Assembly (NCBI RefSeq): GCF_918797505.1
Contig: NC_092798.1
Span: 12,165,501 to 12,229,500 of the forward strand
Direction: 5' to 3'
Origin: Bemisia tabaci
Lineage: Eukaryota; Arthropoda; Insecta; Hemiptera; Aleyrodidae
Length of the DNA: 64,000 bases
In this document: positions 12,096-25,700 of the stretch, piece by piece
Position numbering within the stretch: the stretch's first letter is position 1
Layout of the letters: every line of letters starts with the position of its first letter
Program-made: the position numbers and the translations under genes
The notes under the pieces: generated by a model
What the model was told of the DNA's origin: nothing
Seen by the model: only the letters and a program-made list of their open reading frames with translations
Database searches by the model: none

Positions 12096-12100
12096 TAGAT

Positions 12101-12568
12101 CATTTTTGCAAATAGCTGCTCAGGAGTCATTTCTCAGCCTGCAGGAGACCGCTCTTAGGTGTACTTGTTACCCAGGCAAACAGTTAGCAAGTATGTAAGT
12201 AACAATATTTCCAAGATTCTCCGAAACTATATGTCCCTAGTCCTGTATGAATGCAGCAGCGCAAAGTTCACCTCTCCAAAAGTAGTCAATCAATTTCTGT
12301 TTTTTTTTTCTTAAAAAAAAGAGGGAATTTTGCCAAAATTAGTCAGGGAATTTTTTAGAAAAAGTCATAAGTCAAGAAAACGAAAAGTCTGGAGAAAGTT
12401 TCAGGTATTAAAGTTCATTTTTCAACCTGATACAGCACAGAAGAGCTTGTAAGAAATCTCATTCTCTATGGTATATTTCTCTGCTGTTTGTTATCTTTGA
12501 AAATAATATTTTTCATGTATCAGCTGTAGATAAAAGTAGTTATTTAATTTTCAAATTAATTTTTACAG
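12101..12568 (+). other. Sequence just upstream of the first Nipped-B coding exon
   Basis: Probably an intron of the 5' UTR. It contains a decayed dispersed-repeat fragment around 12325-12400 with the word gtcagggaa, and ends in the acceptor ttttacag at 12568. Confidence 0.5.
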
Positions 12569-12674
12569 ACTCTCCATTACTTAACCAGCGATGTGCTTTA
12601 AAAGACGAAAATGAACGGAGAAGTTCCAAGTGTGCCAATTATTACATTGGCCAGTATCACCAGCCTCTCCGATG
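12569..12674 (+). CDS. Nipped-B: Nipped-B exon with start codon (coding from 12611)
   Basis: The acceptor ttttacag ends at 12568. The ATG at 12611 (gaaaATGa) opens MNGEVPSVPIITLASITSL, nearly the same as the first residues of vertebrate NIPBL, which fixes the start. The donor G|gtaagt leaves one base carried into the next exon. Confidence 0.95.
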
Positions 12675-15600
12675 GTAAGTTGAATGTAGTCTTAGGCCCT
12701 GTCCACACGAGCACGGTTCGAGGAACTTATTCAACGAACTGCTCAGTTTCCAGAACTTGTTCCTTAAAACGAGGCATGCTGTCCACACGAGTTCGCCCGA
12801 ACTGGAACTGGAACTTCAATAAAACTACACAATTATTGCAAAATAATAGATTATTACGGCCGCCAAAGTAACAAAAATAAATGTCAAGACATGTAAAGGA
12901 CGTAAAAAACCAACACAAACAAATTCACATCAAAAGAAACATATGTAGAAGCTTGGAGTACAGGGGAAGTTCAGGGTTTTAGAGGAATAAGTTTTAGTAA
13001 GTAAGAGGAACAAGTTCCTCGAACTAAGTTTCGCGAACAACGCTTGTGTGGACAAGGCCTTATAATATAATTCTCTTATTTTCTCTCAAATCGTTATTTT
13101 CCTGGAGTAAATACATCAACGCTTATCTAGTGCCCTGTTCCCCCTAAGGGTCAGTTTACGAGTATCCCATCTACAAAATTTCAAGTTTTTTCCATAAATC
13201 TTTATTTAAATTCTAATCTAATAATAATAGCATACAAGCTTGCACTGAAATATATTTTTCTTTAAATTCAGCTGTTGCAAACCTTCAGCTAAAACCAAAA
13301 ACTTCTTCCTTCCCTCCCATTGTGAAATGTTTCAAAGACCACAAGCGAAATCGTGTAAATAATATTCCTTGCTCCATCCCAATCAACCCAGAGACTTTGC
13401 TTAATTTTGAGCTTAGTTCCTCAAAAAATGTACCATGCCAGGTTTCTAGCGGCCTGGGAAACACGGAAAGTCGGGGAATTCACAACAATGCGGAAAGCCA
13501 AGGAAAATCAGATATTTTTAAGAGTAGCGCAATGGCTGAGGAACTTCACTAGTGCCACTCAGAGAACAACTTCCGAAGGCTTTTCTCCATGGTGTAAATT
13601 ACTAGAAGCGGAAATTTTGTCCAAAGTTCAGCCAAAGTCAGCACAGTCAAAAGGAAGAAAATACCTAACTGGAAGTTTTGTTCAAAGGCCAAGCAAGCCA
13701 GGAAACTGAGAAATTTTAGTCAGGGGAAAGTTAAACTGAAGGAATTATAGAAACCGCAACCGTGCTTCATAAGAATCAAGTGTTGTCATTGATTGCAAAG
13801 ACAGAGTTTTAAATTCAATTTCTAAATTTTCAAATTTTCAGAGCTCAAAATTCAGAGTTTTCAATCGCTGGATTTCAACGCTTCTGATAAAGTTAGCAAA
13901 AAAGTCAAATATGATGGAAAAGAACAAATGACCCTCAAATATATCACATAAATGATAGTAAATAATATGTGATATCCAAAATTTTTGGAATGCAATCACT
14001 TCATTTTTTTTTCAATTTTTCAGTGGTTGGTGAACTGCCTTTACCGAGTGCCATGCCGCACACGGTAAGTAGCTCGCTCCTCTTTCATCCGCGAGTGGCA
14101 GAAGAAGCCGTCAATTTGCTGAATTTGCGAGATGACACTCTGGTCTCGCAGTTAACGCAAGCTTTAAGTCAAACATCCTCCGCTCACATGTAAGTGCCTA
14201 ACTCTTGTTTCCTATCGTAAATCTCCTGACAAGAGCAGTATCTATCTATGGTAGAGTAGTAGCATGAATGAACTTGGTCAAGGTAATCAGTCCAAAAGCA
14301 CAATAAGGCCCAGAATAGACGAAGAATAATAGTAATCTCTGACAATTAAACTGCATGGATGTTTGCCCCTTCTTTATCAGTTTCTTTGAAACATCCTTAT
14401 GTACATGACTATTCATGAGGATAAGAACCTGAATCTATGAAGGCAAATTTTCCAGAAATGCAATTTTACTTAAGTTGGATCAAGAAATCAGAATGTGAGT
14501 ATTCAATGAAGAACCCTCAAGTATCCTAAAAACGTCTCCAAAATCGATGATCTCTCTGTGGAGCAATCTCCGGAGTCGGTGACCTGTTTGTGAAAAGTCG
14601 TCACAGTCTTGAGGTCTGAAGCAGAAGAAAATGTTACTTGTTTTCTCTGAAAATCTTCTGTCGAAAACGACTCGCATAACAGGCAGTGTAGAAATCAACT
14701 CCAATGTGAGATATTAACAAGTCCTTTTAATACTGATCAAATTAAAGGTAGATCGTATAAATGACGCCAGGTGGATTTTTGCTGTTTAACTAATGTTAAT
14801 GGTGAACATTCATTTGGCAAGAGCCAGATTCTTTTCTAATGCAAATAATTTGTGTCGTTACAGAGATCTGAAAGATCAGTATGCTGGGTCGGATTCCCTC
14901 GGCGAGAATCTCCTTCATCAGAATGTACCTGAAGTCCTCAAAGCGATTTTACTTAAGAATCCCAACGTGTTCAAACAGCCCTCAGGTAAGCTTATTCATT
15001 TGGCCTCGCATCTCCAGCAAATTTCAACACTAGTTTCATTATTTCCTTTCGAAACTAATAGGGCTGTGCGAATAGTGAACTTTCTGAACGAAGTGAATAG
15101 CGAATAATTTCGGCAACTATTCGCGAATAGCGAATAATTTAAGTCAATTATTTACAGCTACGAATAGTAAAACGAAAAATTTGAAATGACTTTTTTAATT
15201 GTCAGAATTCGCGAATATTACCAAAGTCGACAAAAAAAACGTGATAATTTTTTTAAGAATTTTATATTTGCTCATTCACCTGCACAGAAAACAATGAAAT
15301 GCTATGATAGTAGCCTAGGCTATTAAGAATGTGTTTGAAGATCCCTGGATGCTGGCTTGACTGTCCCTGCAGTTACGTATACATTCCCAGGATTTGAAGG
15401 TAACTGTGCGGGCAGTCAAGCTAGTATCGAAGGAACACCAGACACATTTTAGTATTTTATTTTTTTCGGTGTAAATGAAAATGTGTTTATGAACTTTTTT
15501 TTCTAATTCAGACATTTCTGTGTCTTTCAATCCTTAATTTGGGCTCTTTGCTTATTCCCCCAATCGCAATTGCGCTCGCTGTTCGTAAACTCGGCAAAGT

Positions 15601-18600
15601 CGGTAAGATCAACGGAGATCCGCCGTTGGAGATGTCTCGGGTGGAAGCTGAAGCCTTGCGCAGGTCCTCGCAACGTTGTACGATTGCCACTAGGAAATTC
15701 GTTATTTTTGATGGCGCGAATATTTGAAAATTCGTTCCTCGTGATGGCGCGAATATTTGAAAACGTCAGTTCAAAAATTCACTATTCGCGACAGCGTGCT
15801 TATTCGCAATTTGCGAATAGTGCGCAAGGCAGACAAAGCGAATATTCGCGGCGCGAATAGTCGGAATTGCGAATATTTGCACAGCCCTAGAAACTAAGCC
15901 TCTTTCATTGTTTTTGAGGTATTTGCCGAACCATGCATGTAACAGGTATAAGCATGTACAAAACAGAACTGGAATCAAATGTCATTTTCCAAAGTGAATC
16001 AAGAGAGGGAGAGAGGAACGTTGTTCAGGGGCTCATGGACACTTTTAGTGTTGCCTCTTTAATGTATCAATTCTCATTAGTAGGACTAAAAGAAGTAATG
16101 CTGCTTCTATTATTTGGATTCAATTTGATGTAACGGAGAATCCCCATAGTGATGTCACCTCAAATAACGGTTATTATCTACAGAAAAATTTTGCTTTCTA
16201 GTACTGAATTTTAAAACCCTTATTTTTTCTTTGCAGCAACGCAACCTGTCTGGAAGAGCGAAAACTCATCAATCAATGCAAGTGCAGATGACATGTCATG
16301 TTCGAACCCCATGGGTGTGACCAACCAACGTGCCTCTGTGATTATGTCTGACAAGGGGCATCACAACAGCACAAACTGTGATCTTCTTGCGTCACCCTTC
16401 TGTGATATCAAACCAGAACAACTAGTTGATAATAGCTTTAGTCAATCGCAAGGCCAGCTGAACAGTAGCGAATCAATAGCAATAAACGCTGGCTCAAGCA
16501 CGATGCAGCACATGCCTGGGCCACTTCCACGATCTGCACATTCTGAGTCATGCTTTCCCAAAGATAATTCGCAATCCCAGTCGTGCTCAATGCCTCTGAC
16601 CACTCCGAAGGCAAACCTCCCTTCTGCTCTAGCACCAGGTAATTTTTTTGTCAGTTCTTTTTAACATATGCCAAGCATTATCCCTGAAAGATCAATATTA
16701 TCTGGCATTATGACATCTTTTTGTAAAATTTTTATTAATCAATTTCTATTCACCGCTCCGACTTTAAAAAATAGTTCACCTGCAAAATAATTCTTCCTCC
16801 CTTTCTGCACCCTTTTTCTTAGGGTGATCATCTTTAGTGTGCTCTGATCCTGTTTTTTCCAAATCGGTCCAAGCAGCTAATCATGCAACTGCAACCAGTT
16901 TATTGAAACTATGTCAGCCCGATACGACAAGACATAATCCTATCTTAAGCATGCAATATATCTGGCTGCTTTAAACTTTCAATAATTGGCCCACTGATCC
17001 GCTGTTGTTTTTCTGTTACATTTACCAACTCAGGCTTCTATCATCAAGTTAAACACTGGAACGAATAAAGCAGAAATGAAGAGTGTTGGCCTTTTATTTT
17101 CAGTTTTTTGAGGGTTCAAGTTCATTATTTCGACTTTTTGTACAATTTTTGTTGTTTTTGCCTAAGATTTAAATCTCGTAGTTTGTTACCTCTTTTTCTT
17201 GGTTTTGTTGTTTCACCCAATTATTTTGAATTTTTTAAAGTGGTTAATTTTTTTTTTTTTCAGGCTCCTCTCCAGCACAAGCAAGCACTGCGCCTAGCCA
17301 AGTCAAATTAAAAGAAGAACCTAGTTTACTAAGTCAAGATAGCAAAACCAGTGTAAATTCAATTAGAAACCTTAATCAACCAATGAAGGAGCCGCGGGTC
17401 AATCTATGTAGGCTAACAGCAGAGGTATGATACTTTCCTACCCTTTTTGTTAAGAATTGAAGATGAAAGTATTTTCTTCTTCTTTGTGCTTATCAAACTG
17501 TCTTAGTTAAAATAAAACGGATGATAGGAGAGAATACGCTAACTAGCAGGCATTATTTGTCAGTGTTTTTGCAAGGATTTCTGAAAGATTATGGAAGTAT
17601 GAGTGTCAAAAAAATCATTGTTTACCAACTCAGTGCTAGTGTTATCTTTAACACCCCCCCCCCCCCCAACAGGTTCTTTACGCTTTATCTTGTATGCTGA
17701 GAGTATAGAATTATGTACCAAGATGCGATTTTTGTTGAACTAATTACTTTTGCAATATGACCAAATGCATTGTGCAATTCCTGACTACATTATCAGTACT
17801 AAAAATAAATATATTGACAAAGCAAAAGCATTAACTATACAAGCAACCAGAAGGCAAGAGAACAGTGCAACTACTTGTCAGTGCCATGCTTAGCTTAAAG
17901 TACTTTGACAATTTTAATCAATGAGTCAGTTTCAGAAAGAGCTACAATGTAAAACAACAACAAAGAGAGTTAAAGATGGAATAACATGCCCAGATGGGGG
18001 AAATAATAAGCGAGTATATGGTAGAAGAGGGGAAGTTGACAATGATGTAATTCAGGAGATTGTTTTAAATTTTTGGTCTCCAAAGTTGAAAAAATGTCCT
18101 CTGCGGATAATTAAATTGTATGAATCCTTTGAAAAATCAAATCGACTTGTTGAAATCATTTTTCCAAAAGATCACCATCTCCATTCAATAACATTACTTT
18201 TTTTTTTATCAGTTCCATTGTAGACCTGCAGGTAGCAGTTTATTGCTTGCAAACGTAGCTGACAAATGAACCTATCAGTCTTGGCTTATGGCACATACTC
18301 TCAAAACGACTACACTAGGGAAGGTCTCAATTGCGAAATTAATTGTTTTGGAAATTTTGCACCCTCATTTCAAAGCTATGGATTCTATTTGTTTTTCAAT
18401 TTTGCTTTGTTGCAGGACCTTTTGGCATCTCAAAAATTGAAGAAAGAACCGGTTACACCAGAACCTGTATCCAATAATACAAGTAGTAGGCTCAGCACTA
18501 GGAACAAGAAAACACCAATCATAGAGTCAAGTTCTGATAGTGAAGATGATGAGCCCATTAGTAGGACAAAATACTTCAAAGCCAGAGACAAAGAAAGAGA

Positions 18601-21600
18601 AATCAGGCGGAAAAAAGGTATTGTTTCCTTGTTTCGCTTTACATTAGAAATCTTATTATATAATGTCCTGGAAATGCTTCATCAGAGCCCAAATCTACGC
18701 GGGCCAAAATTTTAGGGGTGCAGAAACTTAGTAACCGTGGACCCGTTCGTCAGCTCAAGTAGAATGGAAGAAATCCCTTGAAAATAGGAAATAAAAGGGA
18801 AAAGCTGTCTGTATGTTGATATTTTTGCTATGCAAGAAACTTTTTTTTCAAGTCCTAAGCGGGAAATAATCGGGCATCAGGTTTTAGGTAAAAATGGGAA
18901 TGGGGAAGGGTTGAACTGTCTGCATCATTCTAAAATTGTTAGAAAATTGTCAAACCTTCGGTGCAAAAACCCCTGGTGCTTTAAGGGTTTTGTATTTATT
19001 GGCATGATAATAATCGTACAATAGGCTAAATTTTAGCTATTAATGCGGCAATTATGACATTGTTATTTTATTTAAATTTTTTCACATACACTAATGCGAT
19101 TCAGGAATTCTCCTATTTTTAGAGCTACAGTACAATTCATAAAATAACGAACAAGTAGACATCAAAATTACCAATTGAAACAAACTACTTTATTCAACAA
19201 ATGTGAATTTTGCTTCAGACACACCTTTGTAACAAAGAACAGAGAAACCAGTTTGACATTGGAGTAGTTGATGGCAACTTGCAAGAGCAAGTTTGGAAAC
19301 ATATTTCTCGTTAAAAATGATCCAAGAAACACCTACTTTGCGATGCCCGGATCATGCTATGGCCTCATTATTCCATAGTTAATTACCACTGTTCAAAACT
19401 CACAGGCGCCAAATGCGCCTAATAAATGAAGGCTCTGCGCCAACATGACCCCTAAAAAGTGCCCCCCCCCCCCCCAAAAAAAAAAATTCTAATTTTCCTG
19501 TTCGGTAATTTTTCGAAAGTTACAAGTAACAGCTACTAGTTCTATAACTAAAACATCTTGCGTCTGACTTTTCACAAAATATGCCGTGATATATAGACAA
19601 AAAGTCAATTTGGCCCCTAATTAATCTGCGATGGCCCCTAAAAATTGAGCTTGATGGGCCACATGGCTCCTGAAACTCAAAGGTGAGTTTCGAACACTGA
19701 TAATTTCCTTTAAATTTTCTGCTCTCCCGTATTGTAAGCAACTTATCTCTATATTTTGAGGAGAATCTTGGATTTTATGTGGAGTCTCCAACAACCTTCT
19801 CTGGAGATTAAGGGAAGCAAGGCTGCCAAACTCACTAATTTTAAGTTTTCAAGGTCAACACTTAGTCTAGTTCCGAACACTTCTCATGCCCCAGAATAAT
19901 GAGGAAAAACCTGGTAAAGGTGATCTGATACACCCTGCGTAGAATAAAAGCGCTAGTAATATCATTAATATTTATGTGTAATTTTGCCTGTCGTGGAATG
20001 AAAGTTCAACTTTTTGTTTTTTGGTTTCTTCGCAGACAAAGAAGAGCGGAAAAAAGAAGATAGAGATTATATACCAGAAGATTCGCCAACATCCAGGTAC
20101 AGCAAACGAAGGCGAAATAGCATAAGTGAATCGAAAGATGATAATGACGATTCTTTTAATAAACCAAAACCACCAAAACTACGAAAAGTTGAGCGAAAAC
20201 TAGTACCAGTTCTGGAAAAGCTATCGACTGAGGAGCTCATGGAGACCAACACGTATCATAGGTTTGTTTTTTCAATGGATTTTTTTTTTCACACTCAAAA
20301 TGTCACAAAATTGTATCGAAATGTAGAGATTAACAGCGTAGATTGCCTCAGATAAATTTTATTTAGGCAATATTTTTGGGAGGTATTAAAATTCAAAACT
20401 TGGAAATTCAATTTGGAAAGTAACTGTGTAGAAGTCTAAAAATCTGAGGAACAGGGACAAAATATTCTCTGATTTTGTAAAGTCGAAAATTTGGGTGTAA
20501 AAGAAAGTTGATTCATTAAAATAGGCTCATTGAAAGATTGTTGCAAACAATATGCTGATAAGTTAACATTGATCATATAGAAAAGAAGCGGAGATACTTC
20601 AGAATCGATTGCAAAGCCCTCACATTGAATGCAGCCTAAAAGTAGAGTCGGCGTCCCTACAATTGTTAGTGAAGACATGAAGTAGTTTCAACTTGTTTTC
20701 AAAATAAAGGAAGCATTATTAAGAAAAATTTTGTAATAATTGAGTGTGATGAAACCAAGGTTGGTGTCATTTAGAGACGTTTTGCCAAACCTGATTGGAA
20801 CTGGTCTGTCGCACTAAAGCATTGCAGCCAAGTGAATAGACCATTTGCCTGAAAATTCCACTCAGAAATTCCACAAATGTTTCGAATACTTTCGGAAAAA
20901 TGTATATATAAAAAAAATTAAATGCTTTAAGTTGATTGAAATCATGTGTGAGAAAAATATATGATAAGTTTGCAAGATTGACTGCCGCTCTTGTCTCAAG
21001 ACGTCTCTCTCTCGGCTAACCTGATTGCTAGCAATTATGAAAAAAGTGCCTGCAGGTGTGTAAAATTTAAGAATATGTATAACATACCTGGCAAACTCTG
21101 CATTTTGGAGGGTGTTATGTGCATTCTTTATATCCTCAACGTCATTTTTGCGTGGATTTTACCTGCATCAATTCCACTCAGTTGACTGTATTTCTTGTTT
21201 GCAACAAATACAGTAATAATGCTGAAAAGATTTTCAGGTGTCAGAAGACTTGTGACTGTTCCTCAAAACGAAGAACTTTAGTTGTGAAAAATGTCAATAT
21301 TCCGCATCAGCATGCTTTGAGTAGCATTCCTCCTCATTTTGGCTGAATTAACTTCCAAATATTTTACCATTGGAGTTAACATGGCTCTAAGCTTTAAATT
21401 GCCTTGTTTAGGTCTCAATATTATCAGATAAAAATACACCTTTACATCTCTTGCCGGTAAAAAATGAACTTTACTACTCTGGACTCATTTTTAAAGAATT
21501 GACTGAGTATTTCCAGCAGGAATCACTAATTCAGTTTCCGAGTCTAATTTAGTTTTCAAGTCTAATTTTGTTTCCGAGTCTAATTTAGTTTCCGAGTCTA

Positions 21601-22732
21601 ATTTAGTTTCCGAGTCTATTTCAATGAAAGTTCTCATCTTGGAATGTTTTCCTCTGCTCACCGAAGTCTTTTATCCTACAGATAGTCACTTTTTATAATT
21701 GTAGACAAATATAGATTACTATAAATTAAGAAGAATTATTGACATTCTCACAAATTTATTATTTCGTTTTTACAACTAGGTTCAACAAGTCAGTAGAAAA
21801 AGTTCTGGACAGTGTAGAAGACATTGAAATGGGCGATATGCACGATGCAGAAGATGAGACAGTGCCAGCAGAAGTCCTCATCCCCAAGTACCAGCTCCAG
21901 GATCTCTGTTCGGAAGCGGCCAAGCTGAAGACCCTCGGGGCCATGGAGTCCGTGCCATCCGACAAGCTCATCCGGCTGCTGTCCATCCTTGAAAAGAACA
22001 TCCGCGACGGGGCCAAAGTGTCGCCACTGGCCGACCCGGATGACGACGAGGAGGAGCGCAAGCTCTGGATGGAGCTGGCTATGGAGCGCGTCATGAGAGC
22101 TGTCGACGCATCGCTCACGGCGTTGTACATCCTCACGTCGCCAAACATGCACAAGAGAGTCTATCTGGAGGATGTTATCGATAGGGTTGTGTTGTTTGCC
22201 AAGTACCAGCTTCACAATACTGTCTATCCGTCTTTCGATCCCGTCTACAGGATTGATCAAAAAGGAAAAGGTAATTTTTTGAGTGCCTTTAAGTTCAATT
22301 TGCTTTGCGTAAAATAGTAATCACTTATTCGTTGGTAGATATTGCATCTGAAGACTTCACCCTTTTGATCGGGCATAATTATCTTCTTTTCCTCTCTTTT
22401 GACTAGCTCTCTTACTTTGGCAGAATCCTCATTAGACAAAGAATGTATGCTTTAAATACTGTTTGTCGAACCTTGAACCCTCTGCGTCATTTTGAAAAGG
22501 AAGCTCGCCTAATCTGCTCACCAGCCATAGTAGCATGATGTAATAGTTTAAAATTTTTATGTTTTCTTTAATTTGTGTATGGTAAACCAGAATGGTCTAA
22601 ATTATAATATTTAATCCAACATATAATTTTAGTTAGAAACGAGACAGGCACTCAGTGATATTACAGCAGATCTCTCTGAGGGTTGTCGTGTCTGCGTACA
22701 GATTTTGAAAACCACCTTGGTTGATGCATAAC

Positions 22733-22774
<42 letters not shown>

Positions 22775-25700
22775 CATTTATCATTGGGGCTATTTCTAAT
22801 ATACATAACACTAAATTTCGAATTCTTCACACATACCCTCCCCTGTAATGTTTCTGTGACGTACCCTACCCTTCAACATGTAAAAATACAATAGCGCAAC
22901 ACTCTCATCGACCTCCCTAAATAGCGTTACATATTTTATGAATGGCCCCTTTCGTTTGATAAGCCTTTATCACACTTTCAAAATACTCCATCAAAATGTC
23001 AAGGTCAAGTGCTGTGATTGGTCCAAGTCATTGAATAAGCCAATCACAACACCTGACCTTGATATTTTGATAGCTAGCTTTGATAGTGTGACACAGGAAA
23101 TAGTGCTTTGGATAATACTATGCCAATCTTGAGTATTTAAGTACCTGAGAATGAATTTTTTCCTTGAAATTCTGTTTATTCATGATCTGTACGTGAAAAA
23201 ATTACATGAGCCTAAGGGAAGATAAAAATCAAGTCTGAAACCTGATACCAGCAATTTTAATTTTCTTATTCAATGGAAAAAGCAATTAATAAATTTTTTT
23301 GATGAGTCGCATTTGACCAAAGTTTATTAGACGCTAATATTTGGCTTGACTGTTAGTCAAAAAACTTTTGTTGTGTGCCTGTCTTTTGGTAAGTGTCTAA
23401 TCTTCACTTTGATTTTTTGGGACAGATGGTTTTGTCGGAAGTGCCCGGAAGAAGCGAAGTAATGCCAAAGAAGTTCGAGAAAAGAGTGTGCTACTACTTT
23501 ATACAAAATTAGTGGAAGTGATCAGTTTACTGGCTGAACTGCTTAGTATTCAAACTTTAACGGACACAGCCGTGCTCCATGCATCGTCAATGGGTATCTC
23601 GCCTTTCTTCGTTGAGAACATCAACGAACTGCAGCTGTCTGCACTAAAACTAGTTACAAATGTGAGTAGTGGCTTCAATTTTTCCCGGTATGTTTCACAT
23701 CGTCAGAATTCACTATGGGCTTGCTGTTTTCAAAATTTACATCCAAAGTGTTCAAAATAAACAAAACTAAATTTTCATTTTTTTCACTTGTGTTGCTCGC
23801 CAACTTAGGTTACACTGGTCACTTTTCTAGTTTCTACCACAAGCCAAAACAATTGCAGTGACCAAATAATTCTGTGGTGTGTTTTCATTGTGTTACTGAG
23901 TCATAAAACTGCCATAGGTCATGGATGCACTCAAGAATCAGGGTAGTTTTCCAGTAACAGTTATCTAATTTCATAGTTTTGGGGGTTTTCTCATCCAATT
24001 AGTTTCTTTATCTTTCTTCTTTTTACATCGTAATATTTATATTGGTAACTTCCACACAGAGACTGTCCTTCATACATTACATCGGCCATAATTTCTTGAT
24101 TTGTCTATCTCATTTTTTTAGGACTGGTAACCTTAAAAAGCTAATCAATGAAATTTGTTTTCAGATTTTTACCAAGTATGAAAAACATAGGAAATTACTT
24201 CTGGACGATATCTTAGCATCAATGGCAAGGCTTCCAAGTAGCAAACGTTCGTTGCGCTCTTATCGTCTCAGTTCTGAAGAATATATTCAGATGTTAACGG
24301 CATTAGTTTTGCAGTTAATCCAATGTATGGTAGTATTACCTAAGCAGCTAGCTGATAAAAACAGCAATGTAAGTAGTCGTTTATATCATGACAAATTAAA
24401 CCTCTGTTATGTATTGATATTCTTTGAATTTATCATCCTTTTTTAATAATCAGACTTTAATTTGGACTGAGTTTCACAGAAATCTATGAAGACACATTTA
24501 GGGACACATTTAGACAATGAGTAAGGGTAGTTTTGAATTCAAGTAGTCTCAAATTTTCTCCTGGTGAAAATTCAAAGGAGAGAATACATATTTTGAACAT
24601 GAAAATACTTGTCGAACTTTGTTTTTAATACTAGTCCTTTGAAGGAATAAAATTTCAAACCTCTTTTTCTCGGTTCAAACAGAGTGCCACAGGGTGCATT
24701 TCTGTCGAACTCCGCCAATTTGTGATTGCACAAATTCAGCAGTTTTTTTTTTTTTGTGAGTGAGGAAAAATTTGAACTAACCACCTGTTACCTTATCTAC
24801 ATTTTTAGCTGCTATCTCTAAACTCCAAATTCTAAGAACAGCTCTTTTCGTTGCTAGGATGGTATACATTGAGGTATTGATGTGAATTGAATGTTGTGTA
24901 ATTCAAGGATATTCTAAATAAAGGGAAGACTTTTTAAAATGAAATCTTTGTAGGATCTTTTTCTTTGAACTTTTCAATGTTTCATTGTAATTGTATTCTT
25001 CTTCGTTGCTTTTGCAGAGTGATCCGGATGTGGTGATAATTAGCAAATTTAAAACAGCGAGGTCGACAGCCTCAAATTTTCTGTGCATCTTCCTAGCAAA
25101 GTGCAGTAGCAAATCAGAAGAGATAGACTATAGGCCTTTATTTGAAAATTTTATTCAAGATCTTCTGACAACGGTGAACAAACCGGAGTGGCCTGCAGCT
25201 GAACTCATGCTTAGTGTCTTGGGAAAAGTCTTAGTAAGTAGCTTTTTTTGCGCAGATGGAACCATTTTTTTCCCTCCCAATTATTCTTCTTTGATCGTGA
25301 GAAAAAAGTCGGTAACTACCCCCTACATTTATAATTTGCTGTCATTACATAATCTACTCTTATGTAAAATCCACCAGCAAAATCCTTTTTCTGCCATAGA
25401 AATCTATTTCAAGTATTATCTTTGTTGTCACTTTCTCTCAATGGAACCTCCACCATAGTAAGATTTCCGCCAGATTATAATTTAAATGTATGAGTTTTTA
25501 AATTCCAATTTTAGATTTAGTGAGTTCAATATTGTTTAGCATTTGTAAAATCTTTTTTCACTTTAACCAGGCACAAGCAGATAATTTTGAGTGAGCTGAA
25601 CTCGAAATATTAATTGTCAATTTCCAAAATTATTCCTACAGTCTTCCTTTAGAATAACTTATGATGACAGGAATAAAATTGAATTTTACAATGGTTGATA

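Noticed and set aside
17921..18223. 100-codon open frame in a Nipped-B intron
   Set aside because: Not bordered by usable splice sites in the right phase; flanking exons join directly in the conserved frame.
21759..22260. Two long antisense open frames over Nipped-B exon 8
   Set aside because: Produced by the G/C-rich third positions of the sense exon; no own similarity.
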